A stretch of DNA of 64,000 bases from Apostichopus japonicus. Its lineage: Eukaryota > Echinodermata > Holothuroidea > Aspidochirotida > Stichopodidae. Under the pieces are notes generated by a model. That model was not told the DNA's origin and ran no database searches. It saw only the letters and a program-made list of their open reading frames with translations. The DNA lies in assembly GCF_037975245.1 (NCBI RefSeq), contig NC_092572.1, forward strand, positions 5,793,001 through 5,857,000, given 5' to 3'. Shown one piece after another: positions 12,713-23,470 of the stretch (the stretch's first letter is position 1; every line of letters begins with the position of its first letter). Position numbers and translations under genes: made by a program.

Positions 12713-13068
12713 CAAGGGCGTAGGAACCGGGGGGGCTGGGGGGGCGCCAGCCCCCCCAGTGAAAAATGTGGAGGGGCGGAAGTATCATTCCGCCCCCCCG
12801 CTTCGCAGGTCAGAAAACCCCTTTTTCATTTCCAAATGAGAAAAAAAAATCTCATTTGGAGCACCAAATTGCATCTAAGGCCTGGTGAAAATACAAAATT
12901 AAGTTTACAAAATGGAGTGGGTGTTGAAGTGTGCTATATTGCAGCAAATTGCATCTGAGGCTACCTGGAAATGCAAAAAATGGGGGACACCCCCTCCCCT
13001 TAGACCCCTCCCCAGGCCGGCCATCAGTCTTCAGCCCCCCCACTCAAAAGTACCTTCCTACGCCACTG
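12713..13068. mobile_element. Non-autonomous hAT-type MITE, 356 bp, nested in the 7.65-kb element
   Basis: The left end CAAGGGCGTAGGAA pairs with the right end (reverse complement CAGTGGCGTAGGAA). Both sides carry the perfect 8-bp duplication GACATCAC (12705-12712 and 13069-13076). CAGTGGCGTAG-type ends with 8-bp duplications are common in hAT MITEs of animals. The body is rich in C and G runs next to both ends, unlike its AT-rich surroundings. There is no coding capacity. The intact duplication implies that it is younger than its host element. Confidence 0.88.
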
Positions 13069-13424
13069 GACATCACCCACCAATGGTTTACCTAATATAT
13101 TAAACCTAATATTTAGTAATAAACCAAATGATGTTCATTTCATGGCAATAATGAATAGAAAAGCATTTTAGTAAGTTGTTACCTGTACCAAAAGAGATCT
13201 ATGGACCCTTCCTAGGTTCCAAGTTCAAAACAAAGAAAAGGGATACAAGTGATCCAAGTGATCAACAAGACAATTATTAAACGAAGGCCATGCTTGTTAA
13301 TACTTAGCAATATATATCAGTACATCACGATATGTGATGATAAAAAAACAGCATCAAATTCATTTGAAATAATGAAAAATGCAACACTTGTTTTATAGAT
13401 TTGCATAAGACTGTCTTGGACTAT

Positions 13425-13626
13425 GTTTCGGACATCACCACAACTGTATTAGGACATCACTGTAATGTTTTCTACACAACGCATATCATATCAAAAGTTA
13501 AATTTGTAACAAAGGGGTCTTTGTTGTTGACAAGCTACCTACAAGGTATAATGACAGTTTTGAACAGTGTTTATTACAAGTTACTTTATGAGCGTTTCGG
13601 ACATCACTGAATGTTTCGGACATCAC
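13425..13626 (+). repeat. 14-mer motif copies 3-5 of the left array
   Basis: Exact GTTTCGGACATCAC at 13425-13438, 13594-13607 and 13613-13626; the last two are 19 bp apart. A degenerate copy, TTAGGACATCACTG, lies at about 13449. All share the orientation of copies 1-2. Confidence 0.9.
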
Positions 13627-14265
13627 CTTGGAAAAATGTTCACAAAGCTGCATAACAATAATACATATTTCAGCAGGTAACAACAATATGAAGTAATATT
13701 TTTGCTATTCAAACCTGTTCAAGCAACAAAAGTCTGCTTCAATATAGACACAACAGTCAGACAGTACAGTACTAGCAGGTTTACACTAGATATTATGAAT
13801 TTTTGAGGGAATGCAGTTTATTAAAACACCATAGACTGGGAAATCAACAAGGTGTACTGAAAAATAATGGCACTATAAATTCTTGGGAAAACAAATGCCC
13901 TGAGGCACATATTTCAAATTGAACATCTGGACAGAGCCGACAGGTGAAAAGATAGGTGATAAGTGAAAATCTGAAGGCTTGGTGTAAATGATAACCCCAT
14001 TTAATGTTAATGAATTATCACTGTTTACTACATACTCAATTCATACATATCCAGAATACACACATTTAGTTTAGATCTTCCTGCAAGCAGGAACTCGCGA
14101 AGAAGCCATCATTGGCTTATCAAAGCCGCAAGCTGACCGAAGTCAGTCTCTTAGATTCATTTTTAACGACCATGATTATGAATTGTCAATTGTCAACAAC
14201 TCTGTAACTGGACGACATTCATTAATCTTGGAGTGACACAAACTCGGGACCTTATGATTGAAAGG

Positions 14266-14839
14266 CAAGGGCGGCGGAACCGGGGGGGCACAGGGGGCAC
14301 GTGCCCCCCCACTTTTCCTCAGGTTAAAAATGTGCCCTTTTTCTACATAAAAATTGAGGTGTCTCAAGTTAGCAAGAGGCCAGGGAACCAGAATGAACAC
14401 TCGGGAAGGGCCGTTTCCGGGCATCTGAGGGGTTTGTAAAACCAAAAATTTTCTTGTACGCTCCGCGCCAACCAATGGTGGGGCTCCGCTCAGATAGTCG
14501 TGCATACAACTTTGCAAATCCTGGCTACGCACCTAACTTTTAATGAATTTCTGTGGGTCAAACTCAAAGCTATTTCGAATGGGAAAAATTTGTTAAGATA
14601 TTAACATAATCCGTTTCAAAATTTGCACATTGGATATTGCAGTGCTAGTATATATGCATATTTTCCTTGAGGGGGGAGGGGGGGGGCTTGATGGAGTGAT
14701 GTGTATACGCAAATAAGATAATACAATAAGAGTTATAAAGGGTACTAAATATAAGGCTGCATCAGTCCAATCGAATTTCTGCAAAGTGCCCTTTGATGTC
14801 GGTGCCCCCCCCAGATTAAAAGTGCTTCCGCCGCCCTTG
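14266..14839. mobile_element. Non-autonomous hAT-type MITE, 574 bp, nested in the 7.65-kb element
   Basis: Perfect 14-bp ends: CAAGGGCGGCGGAA on the left and its reverse complement TTCCGCCGCCCTTG on the right. They are flanked by the perfect 8-bp duplication TTGAAAGG (14258-14265 and 14840-14847). This is a textbook hAT-type structure. G/C homopolymer runs lie next to both ends, as in the 12.7-kb MITE, so the two probably share a source family. No transposase frame. Confidence 0.92.
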
Positions 14840-14847
14840 TTGAAAGG

Positions 14848-16909
14848 CACCGGCGTTAACCACTGCGCAAACACTCCATAACACTCCACATAGTGACCAT
14901 TCATTGATCACCATTTGCATAAAGTTAATCTCTGCTTCACCACATTCGTTACCTGTCCAGCATACCATTTGCATTGGCAAGCGTTCACCAACACTTCCCA
15001 GACATCAACTTATATTATTTTGCAGAAAATGGTATTATCATTGACTGCAAAGAAATTTTTCCCCAAAAGGGTTATAGAATTCTTTTTATCTTTTACGGTT
15101 TCCACATTTCCATCATTACCTAGATGAAGTCTGCAATAATTGAAACAAACAGCAAATATTTACCATTTAATAAATATACAGATGTACACAGGAGACATCC
15201 ATGATCCCTACATAGCTAATTTGGCGCCCACCTGTTGTAGCTATTATCATTGAGTGTACTATTTAAACAATTTTCAGAAGGGAGGTATCATAACCTAAAC
15301 TCCACTAGAATGCTTGGTCCTATTTTGTAATGTCAGCAATAACAACTATTTTGCACCCCTTCAAATGGTACCCACCCGCTCCCACCCCCTCCCCATGCAC
15401 CTTTGAGCTGGATCTGCCAATGTTGAAGATTGCTTCCACTGGCCCAGCTATTAAGCAACAGTAGTAGCCTATACTAGTAGTACTATAAGTACTGTAGTTT
15501 AAATATCCTTCTTTATTGAGATTCATCATTATGCCTTGGCTATTATGATGTGAAAAACAAGTATTCATGGTTTGTACAAATACTCCTTGTCACATATGAA
15601 TTAAATGATTTACTTTGTAAGATTTTTATTATTTAAGCATATATGCTTTAAACTTACATTTAAGTATAAGGCTTAGATGTTATGGTATACAGCAGCTCAG
15701 CAAATTGTTCAGCTTTATCCCTAAGTTTCATCATGATAAATATCTGTATACATATCACTAAAGATCTGAAGTCTCAGTGAAGCAACTCGGAATGAAAACA
15801 TGGTCATGCATGCATGATGCACCACTCTGTGTATATTAATACTGTTGACACCATCGAGTAAACCTGGAGGTTTCATCACACAGTAAATCCGTGTACCAGT
15901 CAAAGAGGGTCATGTGCTGTAATGTGTTCCAGGGTGGTACTAATACTCTGATATACTGCATTAATCTCCACATTGCCCATTGTTATTTACTAACTAGTAC
16001 AGTAAATGTATATTTGGGCTTAGAGCAGCAGACAACACACAGTTACCTACTGTAGCAATGTGTGTACCTTAACATTATAGTTATAGTCGTTGACCAACAT
16101 TTATAGGTTAGATCACCAGACACGTTCCACAGTCCTACTACTTAGCTAACATCTTCCCAAAATACTGGTAGCTTTTCTTGACAACCATCAAGTTCCCATC
16201 AACAGTTAAACTGCTCTGACATAGGGTGTTATAGATGCACACTGAGTCCATATCATAAGCGACAGACGACACTCGGAACGGTGTTCAGTTTTTCAAAGTG
16301 AGGTTGACATACTATGCTGTAGACCGATGTGATAGAAACATGAGCTACTGTGCTACAAAACTCGTCTAGGCCTATTCCAATTGTGTGTAATTAACTTTAC
16401 AATTATCAATATGATATTGGGAAATATCAAATTGGTACCGCCATGGAAGCTGAAACACATCACATGACAGTCCATGCATGGTACCCACGTGCCCTTTGAT
16501 GTAGTTCTTCTAGCCTATAAAAGGATTTCTATGGTTGTGACAAATAGCTTGATTCAAGCTATAGCAGACAATTACAACATTACTTTCTAATGTACTGTAT
16601 ACTGTGATGGTATCCTGATACATGTTATGTCAGAAAAAAATTCACTAAACGTTTTTTTTACTTCTTCAGTATTAAATGATGGAAAATTGTAGTGTTAATG
16701 ATGTCAGTTCTAGAAAAATCCAAGTAATTTGATGTTCCCAGTAACATTCATACCCAAATATGTAGAATATCATTTTAGACTTGTCACAAGTCATCAAAAG
16801 ATGAATACATGTTGGTCAAATGACACCAAAAGTTAAGAAGCATTCTGTTGTAGGATCTTAGTGTATTCTAGCACACTGAAATCAACCAATTGAATCATTC
16901 AGTTGAAAC
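14848..16909. other. Body of the 7.65-kb element, no further feature seen
   Basis: AT-rich DNA with open frames under 85 codons. No motif copies occur here, which sets the central part of the element apart from its two subterminal arrays. Confidence 0.4.
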
Positions 16910-16911
16910 TA

Positions 16912-18778
16912 CAGTACTGATTTCGCTTAACTCCCGTTAAAATTTGTTGAAAGAAAAATAACCGAAATTCTTCGTTTTTCATTGAAATTCCCCGATTTTT
17001 ATCGATTTTTATCGAATTTTATCGATTGGTTATATCAGTCATTTCCTTCGCGGAATTTTCAACGATGCGTTGAAATTCTTTTTTAAACGAAATAGAAGGT
17101 CAATATGTGGTTACGCGAAACGTCGGAAAACGCGTAACTTCGTTTATTAATATCAGTTAGACTTTGGTTCAGTCGTTTGAAAGAGGGAATATTTACAAAA
17201 GCATTCTCATGCTTAAATGAGTAGTAACACTCAAAGCAACGTGTAGTTAAACTGACGGGGGATGTTTTCTGACTGTGAACCCCAAACACAGTGACATAAG
17301 TCTTAACTTGGCCAGGATTTTAGAGGCTGCAGTACAAGCTATGTACCACGAGGCACCCTTTCAAATAAGTTGAAGTTCTGTTTAACCATTTAAATAACAA
17401 TGAATGGACATATAAACTTGGTTTACTTGCAGATTACGAAAAATAGTTATTTTTAAGAGATGTAAATTTGTTTTTTTATGAGAGTTGAAGTATGAAACTT
17501 TGTTTCCGAGCCAAAACATATTACTTGAAGCAAAATAAAGATGCCCCGCCCATTCTGTGAGGACGCTTCCATTTTTCAAAAAGGCGTTTTCTCTTTTTAT
17601 TTTTTCCATTTTGTTCACATTTTAAACCTGAAAATTATTAAAAAATATGTGAAGAACTGAGTAATGTACTGCAAACTATCTATAAAAAACAGAAAAACGA
17701 TGTTTTAGGCATGAATAATGTGTTCAATATAACTAAAGTAGTAGGCCAATAGTCATAAGCTCAAGATAGTGTCGTCAATTCCTTTTCTCAGTTTATATTT
17801 GCGACATATATCACCCGTGTACATCGATCAATGGCATGTTGAAATCCCGTGTGAAAATATGTTGACCCCAAAAGACGCAAATGGTCGTTCTAGAAAGTAC
17901 CGTCATAACATTAACAACACAAGGCCAGTTTGCTCTCTCAGGTCTGCACGTGTACATCCATTTTTTCACACATGGTATTATGCTGTGCATGCATTGCGGG
18001 CGGGATTGCGGCAAACATAAAAGAAAATGAATGAAAATGAAAAACTTACGTTCGCGGGCAACTTACAGTAACGGGTTAGGGGGAAAATAACAGGATGTTT
18101 TTTTATTTTGCGTGCATTGAAGCTGGGGGAGATTTTTGGGACGGAATGCGCTCTCAGAAAAGTTTGAAAGTGAGTGCGGTTCTGTAGTAAACGGTACTGT
18201 AGTACGTCAAGTAACACAGGAATTTATTGGAAATAAAGATCTCTTTGATATCCAGCTACGACTGTTTCATTGTGGATATTTTTTTTTTATTTCTTGTTTT
18301 TCTGACGCTGCGTTCCTTGGTGAGCTAACCTAAACTTATCTTAGTTTAATACTAGCCTATAACTTAAGAGTCGTAGAATGTGCTTATTACGATCGATCAA
18401 GACTAGTTTTTATTATCCTAGCCAAATCATTTTTCAAACACCTAGTACAGAACTTACTCTATCTACAATCAAACTTTTGTAACATTTGTAATATTCCTCT
18501 ACAACTTCTGGTAGAGTCTGAAAATGGCCGTTGGTAAACTAAGGATTCAACGCAAGTCACAACCTTGATATGTCTAGAATTGCCTTTGCGGTTTTTGATC
18601 GCGATAACTTTCGTGGAAATTTCGTTGAAACTTCGTTGACAACCGTGCCCGCAGTAGTCTAAATCTTGTCAACGAAATTATTCGTTTTTAACCGATTTTC
18701 AACGGTTTTTATCGATTTTCAGCGTTTGTTATCGATCGTTGAATTTTTTTCAACGGGAGTTAAGCGAAATCAGTACTG
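16912..18778. mobile_element. Non-autonomous pogo/Tigger-like element, 1.87 kb, nested
   Basis: A perfect 27-bp inverted repeat starts CAGTACTGATTTCGCTTAAC at 16912 and recurs as the reverse complement ending at 18778. It is flanked by TA on both sides (16910-16911 and 18779-18780). TA duplications with CAGT-starting ends and a CGCTTAAC core match the Tc1/mariner superfamily, pogo/Tigger branch. Just inside both ends lie repeated ATCGATTTTTATCGA-like words. No DDE transposase frame is present; the longest frame is 83 codons. It is an internally rearranged, non-autonomous copy. Confidence 0.8.
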
Positions 18779-18812
18779 TAGTGCTGTTATACAATATGTT
18801 GGATTCACAAAA

Positions 18813-19422
18813 GTGATGTCCGAAACACATGGTGATGTCCGAAACATACTTTTAAGGTTATTTTGCTATAATATTTGGTAAAGATGGATAAAGTTTTGAG
18901 TAGTGCAGTATGTATGTTTGTAACAATAGAACTTGTCATAATATATGAAGTGCTCATCTATTGTGTCTTTTTTTCAAGCAACATAAAGCAATATTAATTA
19001 AAACTTGTTTCGGACATCACTGGTGTTTCGGACATCACACACATGGACGGAAAAATTGAAATGGTTATAAAATCAAAACGGATGAGTGGAAATGTGTCAT
19101 GTACATACTGTAGTTGGGGGAGTACTTATGCTTTAATTAGAGTAACAAAACAGTCTTGTGGGTTTTAACATACTTCATATATTAGTTGCTTCATGACGTT
19201 TCGGACATCACCAAAATGTGGACGGAAACATTTTGCATGTTGTTTAACTTCATTGTGTAGTAAAATGTGGCTGCATGGACATGCATCTGATATATATTTT
19301 ATTTGATACAACTATGACAGTATTGAAAAGGCACACCACTTTCAACATTTGTTATTTAACCCCAAACTATGCCACTCATAAATTGGTGTATAAATGTGGA
19401 CGGAAAAAGTGATGTCCGAAAC
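18813..19422. repeat. 14-mer motif copies 6-11 (right array)
   Basis: Exact copies at 18813-18826 and 18832-18845 (minus orientation, 19 bp apart), 19007-19020 and 19025-19038 (plus, 18 bp apart), 19198-19211 (plus) and 19409-19422 (minus). TGGACGGAAA words accompany several copies at about 19043, 19216 and 19397, and inverted at about 19598. Confidence 0.9.
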
Positions 19423-19766
19423 ACTGGTCCAGTTTCGCAATAATTCGCAAATTCATCGATGAAATTTTCTGAAATATTTATGAGAGGGAACCTATAGCCA
19501 CAAAGTTCAATCATGATAAAATTTGGAGTAATCCTCTTTTGGAGTTGAGAATAGATCAAAGTACAAATTGTGCAGTTTGAAAACGGCAACACTTTCCGTC
19601 CACATTTCGGCACTTCTGGGAGTATAGCATACCATATGCATATCTCAGGAAATTGTCTATGCTATGGTAGGTACAGCTAGGTGGACTCTCTCCATGGGGA
19701 TAATATTTGTATCTCTAGAATCTCTAATTATTTTGTCACAATGCTCCAAATGCCATTTATGCTAAT

Positions 19767-19792
19767 TTGGGCGCTTTAACGTGAACAGACCC
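19767..19792 (-). repeat. Right terminal inverted repeat of the 7.65-kb element
   Basis: Exact reverse complement of 12143-12168, followed by GAGT at 19793-19796. Confidence 0.85.
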
Positions 19793-19796
19793 GAGT

Positions 19797-20526
19797 ACAT
19801 ATTTCTGCTTTCTTTAACAGGGTTAGCTAAGCTGGCCTACTGTTCCTGGGGTGGTACTCTGATAAATATGGAGGCACCTCAATCAAGGTTCCAAGTCAAT
19901 GATGGGCCTAAGCCTGTTACTATAAACCAAGGATAGTTAGGACACAAGTGCTTATTAACATGCGGGAGGGGGACGGTTGACCAGAAATTAGGAGTCAGAG
20001 CTGTTTCTTTGATGAGGTGTTTGTGGTGCAATTTTCAGCAACATTTTGCTTATTTGACCTGTGGCCTCCTGACCTTTGACCCTTTAGCTAACTTTTAAAA
20101 AATTTCTGTCTTATATAGGCTACTTCATATATATGCTATATTGTGAAGTCAAAATTGACCCCCACACATACACAGACATCAAACATTTTTTTATTCCCCC
20201 ACCCCAGTTGGTACTTGCCAGCCAATGGCATAAGGTTATCATAAGGTACCCCATTAAGTGCCCACTAGCCCACCAGCTTACAGTTCTATACCACAAGGGA
20301 TGGAAATTAGGCTACTTGTCTGTTTACAGACCATTGGTTTGTTCAAAAACAGGTGACCCAATGGAATAAAACATCCCCCTGTCTCTAAATGTATACAAGG
20401 ATGAGATAATAAAGTTACAACACAAAAAGTGACAAATATTTTAGCTCCTTGTGAGAGTTTGGTATTAAGGTGGTGATAAATTTATTAAACAGATCATGGA
20501 ACATACTTCTTTCTAAAATTTTACAG
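19797..20526. other. Intron 1 of gene A, distal part
   Basis: Transposon-free intron sequence up to the second proposed exon. A 78-codon open frame at 20133-20369 has no splice support and is not called. Confidence 0.35.
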
Positions 20527-20562
20527 GGCAGGTTGCGAATGAAGACCGAGAAGAGGCAATGG
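20527..20562 (+). CDS. Gene A exon 2
   Basis: A 36-base exon between an acceptor (AAAATTTTACAG) and the donor GTAAGATA. In the frame set by its neighbours it encodes QVANEDREEAM, with a split codon at each end (phase 1 on both sides). It is acidic and has no recognised motif. Its length is a multiple of three, so it can be skipped without a frame change. Confidence 0.5.
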
Positions 20563-21130
20563 GTAAGATAAAAAATTATACTTGTAAGAGAAAGGAAACC
20601 ATTTCATCGTGTTTTGGATAAAAGCTTTGTCAATTGAATGATGGAAACAAAAGGACCCAGTAATGGCGCAATTGAAAAACTTCATGTAAGAAATTTTAGA
20701 GGCTCATCCGTAAGTGTTTGTTTTGTGGATATACTATTTGGTGGCCTTAATAGCTAGGTAATAGCTAAGGAAGTGCAATCACACAACTTTTCATGTGGAT
20801 TTTGCGATTATTCCTCCATGTTTTCCTCTGGGCACATGCATGCAATGGTAGACAACCTTCACTGAATCGTATTCCTCATGGAAAACAACCCCAGCCAAGT
20901 TGTAACCACCTAAAATATTATTAGTGTTTGGATGCACCATTGACCACCATAGAGTGGAGGACTGGTAGTCCTTTGGGAGGGGTGAGGGGTGATGGTTCGA
21001 ATATCCTATCTAAGCCTCAGTTTCTTTGTATACTTCAAATTTCATAGAAGTTTCTCCCAGCCAGTCAGTAGTTATAATATGGTGACTCATGTATTAATGC
21101 TGTTAGTTAATTTCTTGCTGTGTCCAGCAG

Positions 21131-21208
21131 AACAGGAGGCTGATGTTCAACAGAGAAAAAAAAGAGCAAGAGGAGAATCCCCATCCATGACCAACAAGTC
21201 ACCTGTAT
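21131..21208 (+). CDS. Gene A exon 3a (duplicated basic exon, first copy)
   Basis: A 78-base exon with acceptor TTGCTGTGTCCAGCAG and donor GTAAGTATG, phase 1 at both ends. It encodes QEADVQQRKKRARGES then PSMTNKSPV. The KKRARG core is strongly basic and resembles a nuclear localisation signal. A second copy lies at 22989-23066 with about 10 base differences. Conservation includes the intron-side bases of both splice sites, so the duplicated block covers exon plus flanks. The two copies could be included together, one at a time, or not at all without breaking the frame. Confidence 0.6.
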
Positions 21209-22988
21209 GTAAGTATGACAGTTTATTATACTGGATATGTAGGGGCACCAAGAATTATGGGAAGAGGGATAAATGGCAAGAATGATGTTGAAAAATATAA
21301 AATGTTATCGGATTAATCTTCAGCAAATTGAAAATAAAGTGAGACTTAAATGAGGGAAGTCAATCAGCTCCTTTACATTTTGCAGACTAGATCATTGCCT
21401 AATAAATAAAGTGATGTTATTGAAGTTTGTTATCAAGTCAGTTTAAACATAACATAACTGATTTTGTCGAAAAAAAATAGATATTAGAGGGACACAGAAA
21501 AAGTTATTAATCTTAACTGAGACAATTACCTGCACTGACCTATAATATACTGAAGTAGAACATGGTAGAACTAGATGTATTAATGTAATAACTGGTAAGG
21601 CTTATATTCCTCTAGCTATGCTGTAGATTTTGAACGCTACATAAGTAATGTTCCATGTGAGAAACAGTTATCAGCTTGACATTGTATTAAAACTTTCGTA
21701 TTTTGTATCTGATTTAGCTGTTCATTACCCTCAAGACTCAAACATCTGCATTATATCCTTTATGAAATACATTTCCTACCTCGAAACAAAGAACTACAGA
21801 ACTGTAGTAAACTTACCAGACCCTATAATAAAATACCTATGCTACATCATTAACCTACTCGATATCAAAAGAGGTATTAGTTAACAGTAACAACTGGCTG
21901 TTTGACTTTTGTCATGCAGTCTTACCAAAACTATAAATCAGCAATCAAATTGAAGAATATAGAGTATAACTTAATAACTAATAAATATACCCCAAATATT
22001 TATTTCTTGTACAGAAGGACTCTCATATGCATGTGGCATACAAGTCAGAACTATGTTTTCCCTAATTCCAGTTCCTTTTCTTTCTCAGGCAAATGTAATT
22101 GCATTCCAAATGAATTATATTGTCAGTCTTAATCTCCCTGACACATGCAATGGTTAACAACCTTTACACAGTAACAGAAGGAAGAAAGCCTTCAGACTTT
22201 GTGACCCCATAATGCTTGTGTTTTGTAAATTTGGTTGGATGGATCATTCAATTGATATGAATTATCATTATGAGAGCAATTGGGCAACTAAATTCAATAA
22301 GCTACAGTAATGTACTGTAATTTTACATGTAATTACTAGTTGAGTCAAGGGATGGATATAATTTGGTGCCATCAGTTCTAGTTATTACCTGGTGTCTGTT
22401 ATCATTTGGTTGAATATGATAAAGTAGTTGCATGTTTTAGGAGAGATGAAAAATCTGTGACATTTGCTTCAAGATGACTATGCAGCTACTGGAATTATCA
22501 ATTAGTCTTGAAGCATAGAAATTTTAAAGGCATTGAACACTCGCCCCAAACCGCGTGCGGCCATCTGAAAAAGTTAACTTTCTGTTGCTTGTAAGTGACC
22601 TTTTGTTCGTGTGACTACAAAATGCAGACAGTACAGTAATGAAATGCGATACCTTGTTATCTTTAGCTGGACCTGAGATGTCCATCGCTGTATTGGTTTT
22701 TACACTGTGCTGTGGGTATTGACCGCAGCATGAACTGACTGTACACTAGTGTCTAAATACCGATGGTAGCAAGCTGTGTGTGTGTATTTTCTGGGATCGA
22801 TGGTGATGTCTAAAACACCTCATTCGAAACTAGGTCAGATTACCGGCATTAGACTTTCTTTTTGAGCGAGTCTTGACACCCTTAAACTAACAACATGCTG
22901 TCATTATCTTATTTGTATTGATTTGTGTATCCTCATCAAACTCAATTGTTTTAACGGTCTTCATTTAATTTCTTGCTGTGTCCAGCAG
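21209..22988. other. Intron between the duplicated exons
   Basis: AT-rich intron. ACATGCAATGGT..ACAACCTT at about 22142 resembles sequence at about 20836 upstream of the first exon copy. The duplicated block may therefore reach further upstream, with about 550 bp of extra sequence in the second copy. Open frames at 21648-21884 and 21902-22132 are unsupported. Confidence 0.35.
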
Positions 22989-23066
22989 TGCGGAGGGCTG
23001 ATGTACAACAGAGAAGAAAAAGAGCAAGAGGAGATTCCCGATCCATGACCAACAAGTCACCTGTAT
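22989..23066 (+). CDS. Gene A exon 3b (duplicated basic exon, second copy)
   Basis: Second copy of the 78-base exon, with acceptor TTGCTGTGTCCAGCAG and donor GTAAGAATG, phase 1 at both ends. It encodes RRADVQQRRKRARGDS then RSMTNKSPV. Splice sites, length, frame and the basic core are kept, while several residues differ from copy 3a. Most differences still leave an open frame, consistent with retained coding function since duplication. Confidence 0.55.
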
Positions 23067-23244
23067 GTAAGAATGACAGTGTGCGTAGATCTTTATGACG
23101 GAATGTCAAAAAGTGTGTTTACAAAATGTTACAAAATCTTTAAGGAGTAACAAGTTTATGAAAATAAAGGAACTAGGATAATGGGCGGCTCAATTTTTCA
23201 CACTTTCACTAGGGAGAGGTTTTTGTTTGCATCATGTTTACATG

Positions 23245-23470
23245 ATTGCCTTGTAACTATCAAATTTGATTTAAGTTTTTTCATCGGCTGTTATGTCGTT
23301 TTCTTCACTAAGCATGTCAATTTGGCCTGCATTCAGGCAAAAGGAATATACCAATCACTGCAGTATTGGAATGGTGACAAAATGCTGATCAAATAAGAAT
23401 TAATATTTACTTTTCTTCACAATACAACTTGATCGCCCTTGTGCGTGGGATCAGATCCTCCTTGCATACT
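23245..23470. repeat. 226-bp direct repeat, copy 1 (uninterrupted target)
   Basis: Identical by eye over its whole length to 24061-24286. In this copy the sequence before ATTGCC is ordinary intron (CATGTTTACATG). In copy 2 ATTGCC directly follows an LTR end. This copy therefore looks like the empty version of the LTR insertion site. Confidence 0.93.

Larger units (their letters stand above)
12143..19792. mobile_element. 7.65-kb element with 26-bp terminal inverted repeats and subterminal 14-mer arrays; superfamily unassigned
   Basis: GGGTCTGTTCACGTTAAAGC and six more bases (to 12168) recur as an exact reverse complement at 19767-19792. Both ends are flanked by GAGT (12139-12142 and 19793-19796), giving a 4-bp target duplication. 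A 14-bp motif, GTTTCGGACATCAC, occurs exactly eleven times inside, five copies near the left end and six near the right, in both orientations. A second word, TGTGGACGGAAA, recurs on the right side. Such subterminal arrays usually bind a transposase. Three younger elements are nested inside. There is no transposase frame, so it is non-autonomous. GGG-starting ends recall PIF/Harbinger, but their duplications are normally 3 bp, so I do not assign a family. Confidence 0.75.

Noticed and set aside
17811-18020. Overlapping 83- and 67-codon frames inside the pogo-like element as a transposase
   Set aside because: Too short, with no DDE or helix-turn-helix motif visible on either strand.
22800-22830. 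Extra copy of the 14-mer motif (GATGTCTAAAACACC) outside the 7.65-kb element
   Set aside because: Only partly similar, with two or more changes in the core; chance is adequate.
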